NCBI GenBank assembly: GCA_021292105.1
Contig: CM037866.1
Location: forward strand, 226,756-290,755
Direction: 5' to 3'
Source of the DNA: Anadara kagoshimensis
Taxonomy: Eukaryota > Mollusca > Bivalvia > Arcoida > Arcidae
DNA length: 64,000 nucleotides
The number at the start of each line of letters is the position of its first letter. Within the stretch, counting starts at the first letter, position 1. The translations under genes were made by a program, and so were the position numbers. Of the stretch, positions 21,520-34,846 are shown piece by piece. The notes beneath the pieces are model-generated. The model saw only the letters and a program-made list of their open reading frames with translations. It was not told where the DNA came from and searched no databases.

Positions 21520-24500
21520 GCAAACATTTTAGTGAATGGTTATCAACAACAAACACCACAGAACAATATAAAAATAGCTATTACAAACAGAAAACCACAA
21601 AAATATTATAACTCATGGTTGTCACTAACAAAACACAACACAAAGATAATAACCTATGCTTGTAACTAGCAAAACACAACACAAAGATAATATCCCATGG
21701 TTGTCACTAGCAAAACAACACAAAAATATTATAACCCATGGTTGTCAGTAACAATACACAACCCAAATATTATAACCCGTGATTGTCACCAACAAAACAC
21801 CACACAAATATTATAATCCATGGTTGTCACTAGCAAAACACAACACCAAGATAATATCCCATGGTTGTCAGTAACAAAACACCACACAAATATTATAACC
21901 CATGGTTGTCACTAGCAAAACACAACACAAAGGTAATATCCCATGGTTGTCAGTAACAAAACACCACACAAATATCATACCCCATGGTTGTCAGTAACAA
22001 AACACAACACAAATATCATAACCCGTGATTGTCACTAACAAAACACCACATAAATATTATAACCCATGGTTGTCAGTAACAAAACACCACACAAATATTA
22101 TAACCCATAGTTGTCACTAACAAAACACCAAACAAAATTATAACTCATGTTTGTCAGTAACAAAACACAACACATATATTATAACCCGTGATTGTCACTA
22201 ACAAAACACCACACAAAAATATTATAACCCATGGTTGTCAGTAACAAAACACAACACAAATATTATAACCCGTGATTGTCACCAACAAAACACCACACAA
22301 ATATTATAATCCATGGTTGTCACTAGCAAAACACAACACAAAGATAATATCCCATGGTTGTCAGTAACAAAACACCACACAAATATTATAACCCATGGTT
22401 GTCACTAGCAAAACACAACACAAAGGTAATATCCCATGGTTGTCAGTAACAAAACACCACACAAATATTATAACCCATGGTTGTCACTAGCAAAACACAA
22501 CACAAAGGTAATATCCCATGGTTGTCAGTAACAAAACACCACACAAATATTATAACCCATGGTTGTCAGTAACAAAACACCACACAAATATCATACCCCA
22601 TGGTTGTCAGTAACAAAACACAACACAAATATTATAACCCGTGATTATCACCAACAAAACACCACATAAATATTATAACCCACTGTTGTCAGTAACAAAA
22701 CACCACACAAATATTATAACCCATAGTTGTCACTAACAAAACACCAAACAAAATTATAACTCATGTTTGTCAGTAACAAAACACAACACATATATTATAA
22801 CCCGTGATTGTCACTAACAAAACTCCACACAAATTTTATAACCCATCGTGGTTAGTAACAAAACACCACACAAACATTATAACCCATGGTTGTCACGAAC
22901 AAAACACCACACAAATAATATAACCTATGGTTGTCACTAACAAAACACGACACAAATATCATACCCCGTGGTTGTCAGTAACAAAACACCAAACAAATAT
23001 TATAACCCATGGTTGTCAGTAACAAAACACCACACAACTATTATAACCCATAGTTGCCACTAACAAAACACAACACAGATATTATAACACATGTTTGTGA
23101 GTAACAAAACACCAAACAAATATTATAATCCATGTTTGTCAGTAACAAAACACCAAACAAATATTATAACCCGTGGTTGTCACTACCAAAACACCACACA
23201 AATATTATAACCCATGGTTGTCACTAACAAAACACCACACAACTATTATAACCCATGGTTGTCACGATCAAAACACCACACAAATAATATAACCTATGGT
23301 TGTCACTAACAAAACACGACACAAAATATCATACCCCGTGGTTGTCAGTAACAAAACACCAAACAAATATTATAACCCATGGTTGTAACTAACAAAACAC
23401 CACACAATTATTATAACCCATAGTTGTCACTAACAAAACACCACATAAATAATATAACCCATGGTTGTCACTACCAAAACACCACACAAATATTATAATC
23501 CATGGTTGTCACTACCAAAAACACCACACAAATATTATAGCCAATGGTTGTCACTAACAAAACACCACATAAATATTATAACCCATGAATATCACTAGCA
23601 AAACACCACACAAATATTATATCCAATGGTTGTCACTACCAAAACACCACACAATTATTATAACCCTTGGTTGTCACTAGCAAAACACAACACAAAGGTA
23701 ATATCCCATGGTTGTCAGTAACAAAACACCACACAAATATTATAACCCATGGTTGTCACTAGCAAAACACAACACAAAGATAATATCCCATGGTTGTAAG
23801 TAACAAAACACCACACAAATATCATACCCCATGGTTGTCAGTAACAAAACACCACACAAATATTATAACCCATAGTTGTCACTAACAAAATACCAAACAA
23901 AATTATAACTCATGTTTTTCAGTAACAAAACACAACACATATATTATAACCCGTGATTGTCACTAACAAAACACCACACAAAAATATTATAACCCATGGT
24001 TGTCAGTAACAAAACACAACACAAATATTATAACCCGTGATTGTCACTAACAAAACACAACACAAAAATATTATAACCCATGGTTGTCAGTAACAAAACA
24101 CCACACAAATATTATAACCCATGGTTGTCACTAACAAAACACCAAACAAAATTATAACTCATGTTTTTCAGTAACAAAACACAACACATATATTATAACC
24201 CGTGATTGTCACTAACAAAACACCACACAAAAATATTATAACTCATGGTTGTCAGTAACAAAACACAACACAAATATTATAACCCGTGGTTGTCACTAGC
24301 AAAACACAACACAAAGATAATATCCCATGGTTGTCAGTAACAAAACACCACACAAATATTATAACCCGTGATTGTCACTAACAAAACACCACACAAAAAT
24401 ATTATAACCCATGGTTGTCAGTAACAAAACACAACACAAATATCATACCCCATGGTTGTCAGTAACAAAACACAACACAGATATTATAACCCATGTTTGT

Positions 24501-25795
24501 GAGTAACAAAACACCAAACAAATATTATAATCCATGTTTGTCAGTAACAAAACACCAAACAAATATTATAACCCGTGGTTGTCACTAACAAAACACCACA
24601 CAAATATTATAACCCATGGTTGTCACTAACAAAACACCAAACAACTATTATAACCCATGGTTGTCACGAACAAAACACCACACAAATAATATAACCTATG
24701 GTTGTCACTAACAAAACACGACACAAAATATCATACCCCGTGGTTGTCAGTAACAAAACACCAAACAAATATTATAACCCATGGTTGTAACTAACAAAAC
24801 ACCACACAATTATTATAACCCATAGTTGTCACTAACAAAACACCACACAAATAATATAACCCATGGTTGTCACTACCAAAACACCACACAAATATTATAA
24901 CCCATGGTTGTCACTACCAAAAACACCACACAAATATTATAGCCAATGGTTGTCACTAACAAAACACCACATAAATATTATAAACCATGAATATCACTAG
25001 CAAAACACCACACAAATATTATATCCAATGGTTGTCACTACCAAAACACCACACAATTATTATAACCCATGGTTGTCACTTACAAACCACCACAACATTA
25101 TTATATCCAATGGTTGTCACTAACAAAACACCACACAAATATTATAATCCATAGTTGTCAGTAACAAATATTATAACCCATGGCTGCACTAACAAAACAC
25201 CACACAAATTTTATAACCAATGGTTGTCAGTAACAAAACACCACACAAATATTATAACCTATGGTTGTCACTTACAAAACACCACACAAATATTATAACC
25301 CATGGTTGTCAGTAACAAATATTATAACCCATGGTTGTCACTAACAAAACATCACACAATTTTTATAACCCATGGTTGTCACTAACAAAACACCACACAA
25401 ATATTATAACCCATGGTTATCACTAACAAAACACCACACAAATATTATAATCCATGGTTATCACTAACACAGCACCACACAAATTAAAAACCCATGGTTG
25501 TCACTAACAAAACACCACACAAATATTATAACCCATGGTTGTTACTTACAAACATCACAGAAATATTATAACCCATGGTTGTCACTAACAAAACACCACA
25601 CAAATATTATCTCCAATGGTTGTCATTAACAAAACACCACACAAATATTATATCCAACGGTTTTTTAACTAACAAAACACCACACAAATATTATAAACCA
25701 TGGTTATCACTAACAAAACATCACACAAATATTATAATCCATGATTATCAATAAATAAAACTACACAAACACTAAACACATGGTCATCACTTATT
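21520..25795 (+). repeat. 41-bp minisatellite array, about 100 copies
   Basis: The unit contains 'cccatggttgtcactaac' followed by 'aaaacaccacacaaatatta'. Sub-types differ at CACTAAC / CAGTAAC / CACTAGC and CACCACAC / CACAACAC. The array begins with degenerate units near 21520 and ends with degenerate units near 25790. Larger duplications are visible: about 493 bp (21781 matches 22274) and about 1.40 kb (23319 matches 24721). The unit has stops in all frames and no coding capacity. Confidence 0.92.
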
Positions 25796-26030
25796 TATCA
25801 CGAAGATAAACCGATAACACTAAATATGTTACCCGATGATGAACCGACAACACTAGATATGTTACCCTGATGAACTGACAACACTAGATATGTTACCCGA
25901 TGATGAACCGACAACACTAGATATGTTACCCGATGATGAACCGACAACACTAGATATGTTACACCATGATGAACTGACAACAGCAGATATGTTACCCAAT
26001 GACGACCAAATCCCTATTAAATCATATGTA
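25796..26030 (+). repeat. 33-bp minisatellite, segment 1
   Basis: First seven or so units of the array ('gatgatgaaccgacaacact' plus 'agatatgttaccc'), directly after the 41-bp array and cut by the insertion at 26031. Confidence 0.85.
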
Positions 26031-26830
26031 AATAAACCTTGATCGCTCGAACTACGATAGCTCAAATACTCCCGCTCGCTCGAACAATAAATATTTCTGG
26101 AAGGTGTAAATTTGGTGAAAATTCAACTTCTTTCGCTCGAATACAATTTTATCAGAATGACATGTGGTCAGTTATTGTAAACAAAACACAAGCCGAAGCC
26201 ATGACACAGATTTCACTGAAAGTAATAGAGCCAAACGTAATAACTCGTCTGGAACATAGAGTGTAAGTCAAGATTAGTAATTAACCGTGATCAGTTCAGT
26301 AATCTCTTAATCCGATTACAACCCGCGGGTGCGTGATCGGTAAAACACTTTAATACACGCCAGATGATAGACTGTTTACATCATCATAGAATTTACCTTT
26401 CATAGGAAGGCGCATGGCAATGTGTAATACCGGCAGTTCCGGTGACTATTAATAACCGGGAAAATATGTGCTCTGTATTATAACGATAATAAAGTAAGTT
26501 TATTTTATATCATCAGCTATTTACTTTTACTTTCAACCAAATTTATTTAATTCAAATGAACTGTCGATATCGCAGTTCGAAGTTCAACATTTTATTTACA
26601 AATGAAATTTAAAAACTTCGATATATCATCGTGAATTTAACACTTTTAAAGGGACATTTAATTTTCTATGATGTTTGTCAATTTTTACGATTTTATCACT
26701 GTTGATTAAAACGGGAGCCTGAAACCTAAATTTAATGAAGACCGCCTCTCGATGTTCGGACGCTCGAACCCCCGATGGCTCGAATACTTGGCCAAAGTTC
26801 CATGGACTTCGAGCAATCGAAGTTCTACTG
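26031..26830. mobile_element. ~0.8-kb TA-flanked MITE-like insertion (family M)
   Basis: The right end '...cgaagttctactg' is followed by TA and the resumed 33-bp array. It matches the right end of the 829-bp element at 50840-51668. The left end ('aataaaccttgatcgctcga') is a diverged version of the family start. Inside, 'gctcgaa' and 'cgaag' words repeat near both ends. The interior is otherwise unlike the later copy. No transposase is visible. Confidence 0.65.
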
Positions 26831-28509
26831 TATATGCTACCCGATGATGAACCGACAACACTAGATATGTTACCCAATGATGAACCGACAACACTAGATA
26901 GGTTACCCGATGATGAACCGACAACACTAGATATGTTACCCAATGATGAACCCACAACACTAGATAGTTTACCCGATGATGAATCGACAATACAAGATAT
27001 CTCACCTGATGATGAACCGACAAAACTAGATATGTTACCCGATGATAAACCGACAACACTTGATACGTTACCTGATGATAAACCGACAACATTAGATATG
27101 AAACCCGACGATAAATTGACAACACTAGATATGTTAACCAACGATAAACCAGCATTTTTGGATATGTTACCCGACGATAAACCGACAACACTAGATGTGT
27201 TACACTATTGTGAACGGACAACACTAGATATGTTACCCGACGATAAACCGACAACACTAGATATGTTACCCTATCATGAACCGACAACACTAGATATGTT
27301 ACCCGATGATGAACCGACAACAAAAGATATGTTAACCAACGATAAACCAGTAACCTTGGATATGTTGCCCGATGATAAACCGACAACACTAGATGTGTTA
27401 CCCTATCATGGACCGACAACACTAGATATGTTACCCGATGATGAACCGACAACACAAGGTATGTTAACCAACGATAAACCAGCAACTTTGGATATGTTAC
27501 CCGACGATGAACCGACAACACTAGATATGTTACCCAATAAGGAACTGACAACAATAGATATGTTTCTTGATGATGAACACAACCTGGATATGTTACCCGA
27601 TGATAAACCGACAACACTTGATATGTTACCCGATGATGACTGACAACAGCAGATATGTTACCCAATAATGAACTGACAACACTAGATATGTTTCTTGATG
27701 ATGAACAGACAACACTAGATATGTTACTCGATGATGAACAGACAACACTAGATAGGTTACCCGATGATGAATCGACAATACAAGATATCTAACCTGATGA
27801 TGAACCGACAAAACTAGATATGTTACCCGATGATAATCCGACAACACTTGATATGTTACTTGATGATAAACCGACAACATTAGATATGAAACCCGACGAT
27901 AAATTGACAACACTAGATATGTTAACCAACGATAAACAAGCACCCTTGAATATGTTACCCGACGATAAACCGACAACACTAGATGTGTTACCCTATTATG
28001 AACGGACAACAATAGATATGTTACCCGACGATAAACCGACAACACTAGATATGTTACCCTATCATGAACCGACAACACTAGATATGTTACCCGATGATGA
28101 ACTGACAACACTAGATATGTTACCCGATGATGAACCGACAACACGAAATATGTTACCCGATGATGAAACTTAAATATTTGATATGTTACCTAATGATGAA
28201 CCGACAACCTTCTCTATGTTTCCTTATCATGAACTGACAACACTAGATGTGTTACCCTATCATGAACCGACAACACTAGATATGTTACCCGATCATGAAC
28301 CGACAACACAAGGTATGTTAACCAACGATAAACCAACAACCTTGGATATGTTACCCGACGATAAACCGACAACACTAGATATGTTACCCTATCATGAACC
28401 GACAACACTACATACGTTATTTGATGATGAACAGACAACAATAGATATGTTACCCGATGATGAAACGACAAAACTAGATATGTAACCCGACGATGAACCG
28501 GCAACACTA
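26831..28509 (+). repeat. 33-bp minisatellite, segment 2
   Basis: About 50 units. The unit is 11 codons, reading DDEPTTLDMLP on the plus strand with D/N, E/K and P/L changes. Open runs such as 26735-27643 (302 codons) exist only because 33 is a multiple of three; on the minus strand two more frames (VTYLVLSVHHR and GNISSVVGSSS) are also open. Variation falls on all codon positions, and stops and shifts occur (for example near 27641 and 28172), so I read it as a non-coding minisatellite. A repetitive acidic protein cannot be excluded without transcripts. Confidence 0.88.
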
Positions 28510-28511
28510 TA

Positions 28512-28690
28512 CAATCTAACGTGCCTTCAAGGTCACCTCTATATACATACTACCTGCTTATAAAAGTCAGTAAAACTGTATCCCATTTGTTGCTTTTTCA
28601 TATTATTTGAACCAGTATATAAAGGCCACCTGCCCAGAAAGACCACTTTTACTGGTTCCCTTAACTGGCCTTTATAGGCAGGTTTAACTG
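28512..28690. mobile_element. 179-bp TA-flanked inverted-repeat element related to the 53-bp satellite
   Basis: The left end CAATCTAACGTGCCTTCAAG and the complemented right end CAGTTAAACCTGCCTATAAA are imperfect inverted repeats. TA (28510-28511 and 28691-28692) is the duplication, and removing the insert restores the normal 33-bp unit ('cactatatg'). Inside, 'aaggtcacctctatata' and 'gtaaaactgta' match the core words of the 53-bp satellite that fills 34.1-64 kb. The size and ends fit a Tc1/mariner-type MITE. Confidence 0.7.
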
Positions 28691-28692
28691 TA

Positions 28693-31600
28693 TATGCTAC
28701 TCGATGATAAATCGACAACACTAGATATGTTACCCGATGATGAACCAACAATATTGAATATGTCACACGATGATGAACTGACAACAGCATATATGTTACC
28801 CAATAATAAACTGACAACACTAGATATGTTCTTGATGATGAAAAGACAACACTAGATATGTTACACGATGATAAACTGACAACACTTGATATGTTACCCG
28901 ATGATAAACTGACAACAGCAGATATGTTACCCAATAATGAACTGACAACACTAGATATGTTTCTTGATGATGAAAAGACAACACTAGATATGTTACACGA
29001 TGATAAACTGACAACACTTGATATGTTACCCGATGATAAACTGACAACAGCAGATATGTTACCAATTGATGAAGTGACCAGTCTAGATATGTTACCCGAT
29101 GATGAATAGTAACATCACCAACAGCAACCGACAATGCTACATATGCTATCCGATGATGAACCGACAACAGTAGATATGTTACCCGATTATGAACTGACAA
29201 CACTAGATATGTTACCCGATGATGAACTGACAACACTAGATATGTTACCCGATGATGAACTGACAAGACTAGATTTGTTACTTGATGGTAAACCGACAAC
29301 ACTCTATATGTTACCCGATGATGAAACTTAAATATTTGATATATTACCCAATGATGAACCGAAAACCTTATCTATGTTTCCTAATCATGATCTGACAACA
29401 CTAGATATGTTACCCAATGATGAACTGACAACACTAGATATGTTACCCGATGATGAACCGACAACATCAGATATGTTATCCGATGATGAATAGTAATATC
29501 CCCAACAACATCCGACAACGCTAGATATGCTATATGATGATGAATCGACAACACTAGATATGTTACCCGATGATAAACCGACAACCTAATCTATGTTTTA
29601 TGATCATGAACTTACAACACTAGATATGTTACATGATTATGAATAATAACATCCCCAATAGCAACCGAAAACGCTAGATATGCTATCCGATGATGAACTG
29701 ACAACATCCAGATATGTTATCCAATGATGAACCGATAACCTCATCTATGTTTCCTGATGATGATCTGACAACATCATATATGTTACCCGATGATGAACCG
29801 ACAACATCCAGATATTTTATCAAATGCTGAACCGATAGCCTCATCTATGTTTCCTGCTGATAAACGGACAACGCTAGATATTTTACCCGATCATGAACTG
29901 ACAACACTAGATATGTTAACCGAAAATAAATCGACAACACAAGATATGTTACCCGATGATAAATCGACAACACTAGATATGTTACACGATGATGAACTGA
30001 AAACACTAGATATGTTACCCGATGATGAACTGACAACACTAGATATGTTACCTGATGATGAACCGACAACACTAGATATGTTACCCGATGAACTGACAAC
30101 ACTAGATATGTTACCCGATGAACTGAAAACACTAGATATGTTACCCGATGATGAACTGACAACAATAGATATGTTACCCGATGATGAACTGACAACACTA
30201 GATATGTTACCGGATGATGAACTGACAACACTAGATATGTTACCCGATAATGAATAGCTAACACAAGATATGTTTCTCGATGATAAACCGAAAACACTAG
30301 ATATGTTTCCCGATGATAAACCGACAACACTAGATATGTTACCAGATGATGAACTGACAACACTAGATAAGTTAACCGATGATGAACCGACAACCTTATC
30401 TATGTTTCCTAATTATGAACTGACAGCACTAGATATGGTACCCGATGATGAACGGACAACATCAGATATGTTACCCAATAATGAAATGACAACACTAGAT
30501 ATGTTACTCGATGATGATTCCACAACATCAGATATGCTACCCAATGATGAACCGACAACATCAGATATGTTACCCGATGATGAATAGTAACATCCCCAAC
30601 AACAACCGACGACGCTAGATATGCTATCCGATGATGAATCGACAACACTAGGTATGTTACCCGATGACAAACATACAACTTTAGATATGTTACTCGATGA
30701 TAAACTGACAACACTAGATATGTTACCCGATTATGAATAGTAACATCCCCAAAAGCAACCGAAAACGCTAGATATGTTATCCGATGATAAACCGACAACA
30801 TCCAGATATGTTATCCAATGATGAACCGATAACTCATCTATGTTACCCCATGATGAACCGACGACACTATATATGTTACCCGATGATGAACTGACAACAC
30901 TAGATGTGTTACCCGATGATGAACTGACAACACTAGATATGTTACCCGATGATGAACTGACAACACTAGATGTGTTACCCGATGATGAAATGACAACACT
31001 ATATATGTTACCCGATGATGAACTGACAACACTAGATGTGTTACCCCATGATGAACCGACAACACTATATATGTTACCTGATGATGAACTGACAACACTA
31101 GATGTGTTACCCGATGATGAACTGACAACACTAGATATGTTACCCGATGATGAACTGACAGCACTAGATGTGTTACCCGATGATGAACTGACAACACTAT
31201 ATATGTTACCCGATGATGAACTGACAACACTAGATGTGTTACCCGATGATGAACTGACAACACTATATATGTTACCCGATGATGAACTGACAACACTAGA
31301 TGTGTTACCCGATGATGAACTGACAACACTAGATATGTTACCCGATGATGTACTGACAACACTAGATATGTTACCCGATGATGAACTGAAAACACTAGAT
31401 ATGTTACCCGATGATAAACTGACAACACTAGATGTGTTACCCAAAGATGAACTGACAACACTAGATATGTTACCCGATGATGACTGACAACACTAGATAT
31501 GTTACCCGATGAAACTGAAACACTATATGTTACCCTGATGAACCAACATAGATGTGTTACCCGATGATGAACTGACAACTATATATGTTACCCGATGATG

Positions 31601-33290
31601 AATGACAACACTAGATGTGTTACCCATGATGAACCAACAACACTATATATGTTACCCGATGATGAACTGACAACACTAGATGTTACCCGATGATGAACTG
31701 ACAACACTATATGTTACCCGATGATGAACTGACAACACTAGATATGTTACCCGATGATGAACTGACAACACTAGATATGTTACCCGATGATGAACTGACA
31801 ACACTAGATATGTTACCCGATGAACTGACACACTACATATGTTACCCGATGATGAACCGTCAACACTAGATATGTTACCCTATGATGAACTGAAAACACT
31901 AGATATGTTACCCGATGATGAACTGACAACAATAGATATGTTACCCGATGATGTACTGACAACACTAGATATGTTAGCCGATGATGTATAGTAAAACCCC
32001 AACAGCACAAACAACGATGTTACCCGATCATGACCGATAATCTTAGATATGTACCCTATGAAGAACCGACAACACTAGATATGTTACCAGATGATGAACT
32101 GACAACACTATATATGTTACCCGATGATGAACCGACAACACTAGATGTGTTACCCTATGATGAACCGTCAACACTAGGTATGTTACCCTATGATGACCAG
32201 AAAACACTAGATATGTTACCCGATGATGAACTGACAACAATAGATATGTTACCCGATGATGAACTGACAACAATAGATATGTTACCCGATGATGTACTGA
32301 CAACACTAGATATGTTACCCGATGATGTATAGTAAAACCCCAACAGCAACAAACAACGATGTTACCCGATCATAAACCGATAATCTTAGATATGTTACCC
32401 TATGAAGAACCGACAACACTAGATATGTTACCAGATGATGAACTGACAACACTATATATGTTACCCGATGATGAACTGACAACACTAGATATGTTATCCG
32501 ATGATAAACCGACAACATCCAGATATGTTATCCAATCATGAACCGATAACTCATCTATGTTACCCCATGATGAACCGACAACACTATATGTTACCCGATG
32601 ATGAACTGACAACACTAGATGTGTTACCCGATGATGAACTGACAACACTAGATATGTTACCCGATGATGAACTGAAAACACTTGATATGTTACCCGATGA
32701 TGAACTGACAACACTAGATATGTTACCCGATGATGAACTGAAAACACTAAATATGTTACCCGATGATGAACTGACAACACTAGATATGTTACCCGAGAAT
32801 GAATCGACAACACAAGATATGTTTTCCGATGATAAACCGAAAACACTAGATATGTTACCAGATGATGAACTGACAACACTAGATATGTTAACCGATGATG
32901 AACCGACAACCTTATCTACATGTATGTTTCCTGATGATGAACGGACAACACTAGATATGTTACCCTATGATGAACTGACAACACTAGATATGTTACCCTA
33001 TGATGAACTGACAACACTAGATATGTTACCCATTGATGAAGTGACAACGCTAGATATGTTACCCGATGATGAAAAGTAACATCCCCAACAGCAACCGGCA
33101 ACGCTAGATATGCTATCCGATGATGAACCAACAACACTAGATATGTTACCAGATGATGAACCGACAAAACTAGATATGTTACCAGATGATGTACCGAAAA
33201 CACTATATATGTTACCAGATGATGTACCGAAAACACTATATATGTTACCAATGATGTACCTGTTACCTGATGGTAAACAGACATGTTGTA
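28693..33290 (+). repeat. 33-bp minisatellite, segment 3
   Basis: About 135 units, mostly of the 'gatgatgaactgacaac' variety. Between 30840 and 31480 two alternating variants ('gatgtgtt' and 'tatatgtt'/'gatatgtt') make a 66-bp dimer. Rare units with 'aatagtaacatccccaac' punctuate the array near 29101, 29486, 29637, 30580, 30731 and 33071, and a relative ('tatagtaaaaccccaac') near 31983 and 32326. A patch at 31485-31720 is rich in single-base deletions. The array degenerates near 33250-33290. Confidence 0.9.
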
Positions 33291-34149
33291 TAAATGTCAT
33301 TTAGCATTCCAAAGGAAGTTATTTCCCTTTTCATATAAGGATGTGGTTAGTCGTATTTGACTTTCATTCATTTCTATCTGTATATACATGAATTATGTTT
33401 CATATATATCAAAGGAACTTTGTTATTTGACACAAAATATATTTTGTAAAAATAAGTTTGAGGTTTAACTATATATACAGTAACATAAAGGGTTCTTCCA
33501 ACACATATTTTATATACATTTAAATGAATCAACATATTCATGATTCAGTTATAATAAAAAACCCGGAATAGTTAGTATGAAATAGATTTTTTTATAAAAC
33601 TTCCATATATAAGATTGTAATATTGCTGTTGTTGTCATTGATAAAGCTACATGTCCATACGAGTAACTACAAAAAATTTATACATGTGAATTATTTTTTC
33701 ATGATATGGTAAATATGTAAAGTAGGAAGAACCGTGGGCCTCTGACTAAAGTGAAATTAGAAATGTAAAACTTTACTTACCTGACTAACGTCTTTTCATG
33801 TGATACAAGACTTTGATGTATTCTTACTACACATATTTTCTTGTTGATGTAATCAAAACATGGTTGATTTTCTTCCAATTAAACTTCGTTACAATCTGAA
33901 AGAAACCATACTAAGATCTATCAACAAAAAGTATTAATGTGATCTAACAAAAAGGAACTTTTACGACGGGTGGTATATACATATTTATGGAAAATCTAAC
34001 AAAGGCACACTAAAAACAACGATGTCTTAATACAATATACAGATGGTTGTTATACCAGATTTATTTTTCAATACCATTGATTTTTATTTATACGCGGGTA
34101 GTAAAGCAGATTCTATTGAAGGACAGGTGACCTTTGTATAGAGATAGTT
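33291..34149. other. Low-copy gap between satellites, no protein-coding gene seen
   Basis: AT-rich non-repetitive DNA. It contains the splice-bounded minus-strand candidate exon at 33781-33895. A 53-bp-like sequence starts to appear at about 34120. Confidence 0.55.
33781..33895 (-). other. Candidate 115-nt minus-strand non-coding exon
   Basis: The acceptor 'ggtttctttcag' immediately precedes 33895 on the minus strand. The donor CAG|GTAAGTAAAG follows 33781 and is a full consensus match. The exon has stops in all three forward frames, so it would be untranslated (a 5' UTR exon or lncRNA). The next minus-strand donor of nearly the same sequence lies 12.7 kb away at 21038, beyond both minisatellites. 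No transcript evidence is available. Confidence 0.35.
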
Positions 34150-34846
34150 CAAACATCAAGTTTTAAAGGTTGTCTTTATATAGAGGTGGTCACTATACCA
34201 GGTTTTACTGTATAGACATGTAGTGTATATATATTGAGGTGGTGACTACAGCATGTTTTACTGTAAAGACGAGTTGTGTTTCTACACAGAGATAGTCACT
34301 ATACCATGTTTTACTGTAAAACGAGTTGTGTTTCTACACAGAGATGGCCACTATACCAGGTTTTACTGTATAGACAGGTTGTGTTTATATATTGAGGTGA
34401 TGACTACAGCATGTTTTACTGTAAAGACGAGTTGTGTTTCTACACAGAGATGGCCACTATACCAGGTTTTACTGTATAGACAGGCTGTATTTATATATTG
34501 AGGTGGTGACTACAGCATGTTTTACTGTAAAGACGAGTTGTGTTTCTACACAGACATGGCCACTATACCAGGTTTTACTGTATAGACAGGTTGTATTTAT
34601 ATATTGAGGTGGTGACTACAGCATGTTTTACTGTAAAACGAGTTGTGTTTCTACACAGAGATGGCCACTATACCAGGTTTTACTGTATAGACAGGTTATG
34701 TTTATATATTGAGGTGATGACTACAGCATGTTTTACTGTAAAACGAGTTGTGTTCCTACACAGAGATAGTCACTATACCAGGTTTACTGTATAGACAGGC
34801 TGTATTTATATATTGAGGTGGTGACTACAGCATGTTTTACTGTAAA
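34150..34846 (+). repeat. 53-bp satellite, subfamily A/B dimer, block 1
   Basis: Alternating 53-bp monomers form a 106-bp dimer. A has 'aaagacgagttgtgtttcta' and 'cacagagatggccac'; B has 'tagacaggttgtgtttatat' and 'attgaggtggtgac'. Both share 'ccaggttttactgta' or 'gcatgttttactgta'. 53 is not a multiple of three, so the open frames over it are incidental. Confidence 0.9.

Noticed and set aside
21520-25795. CRISPR-like array
   Set aside because: There are no unique spacers: the whole 41-bp unit repeats. The sequence is eukaryotic and no cas genes are present.
26735-27643. 302-codon open frame as a protein-coding gene (and similar frames to 33.3 kb)
   Set aside because: The unit length is a multiple of three, two minus-strand frames are equally open, differences are not biased to silent positions, and frames end at random unit indels.
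30731-31578. Minus-strand serine/valine-rich and VTYLVLS-type repeat proteins
   Set aside because: They are other readings of the same 33-bp minisatellite with no start context, domain or non-repeat part.
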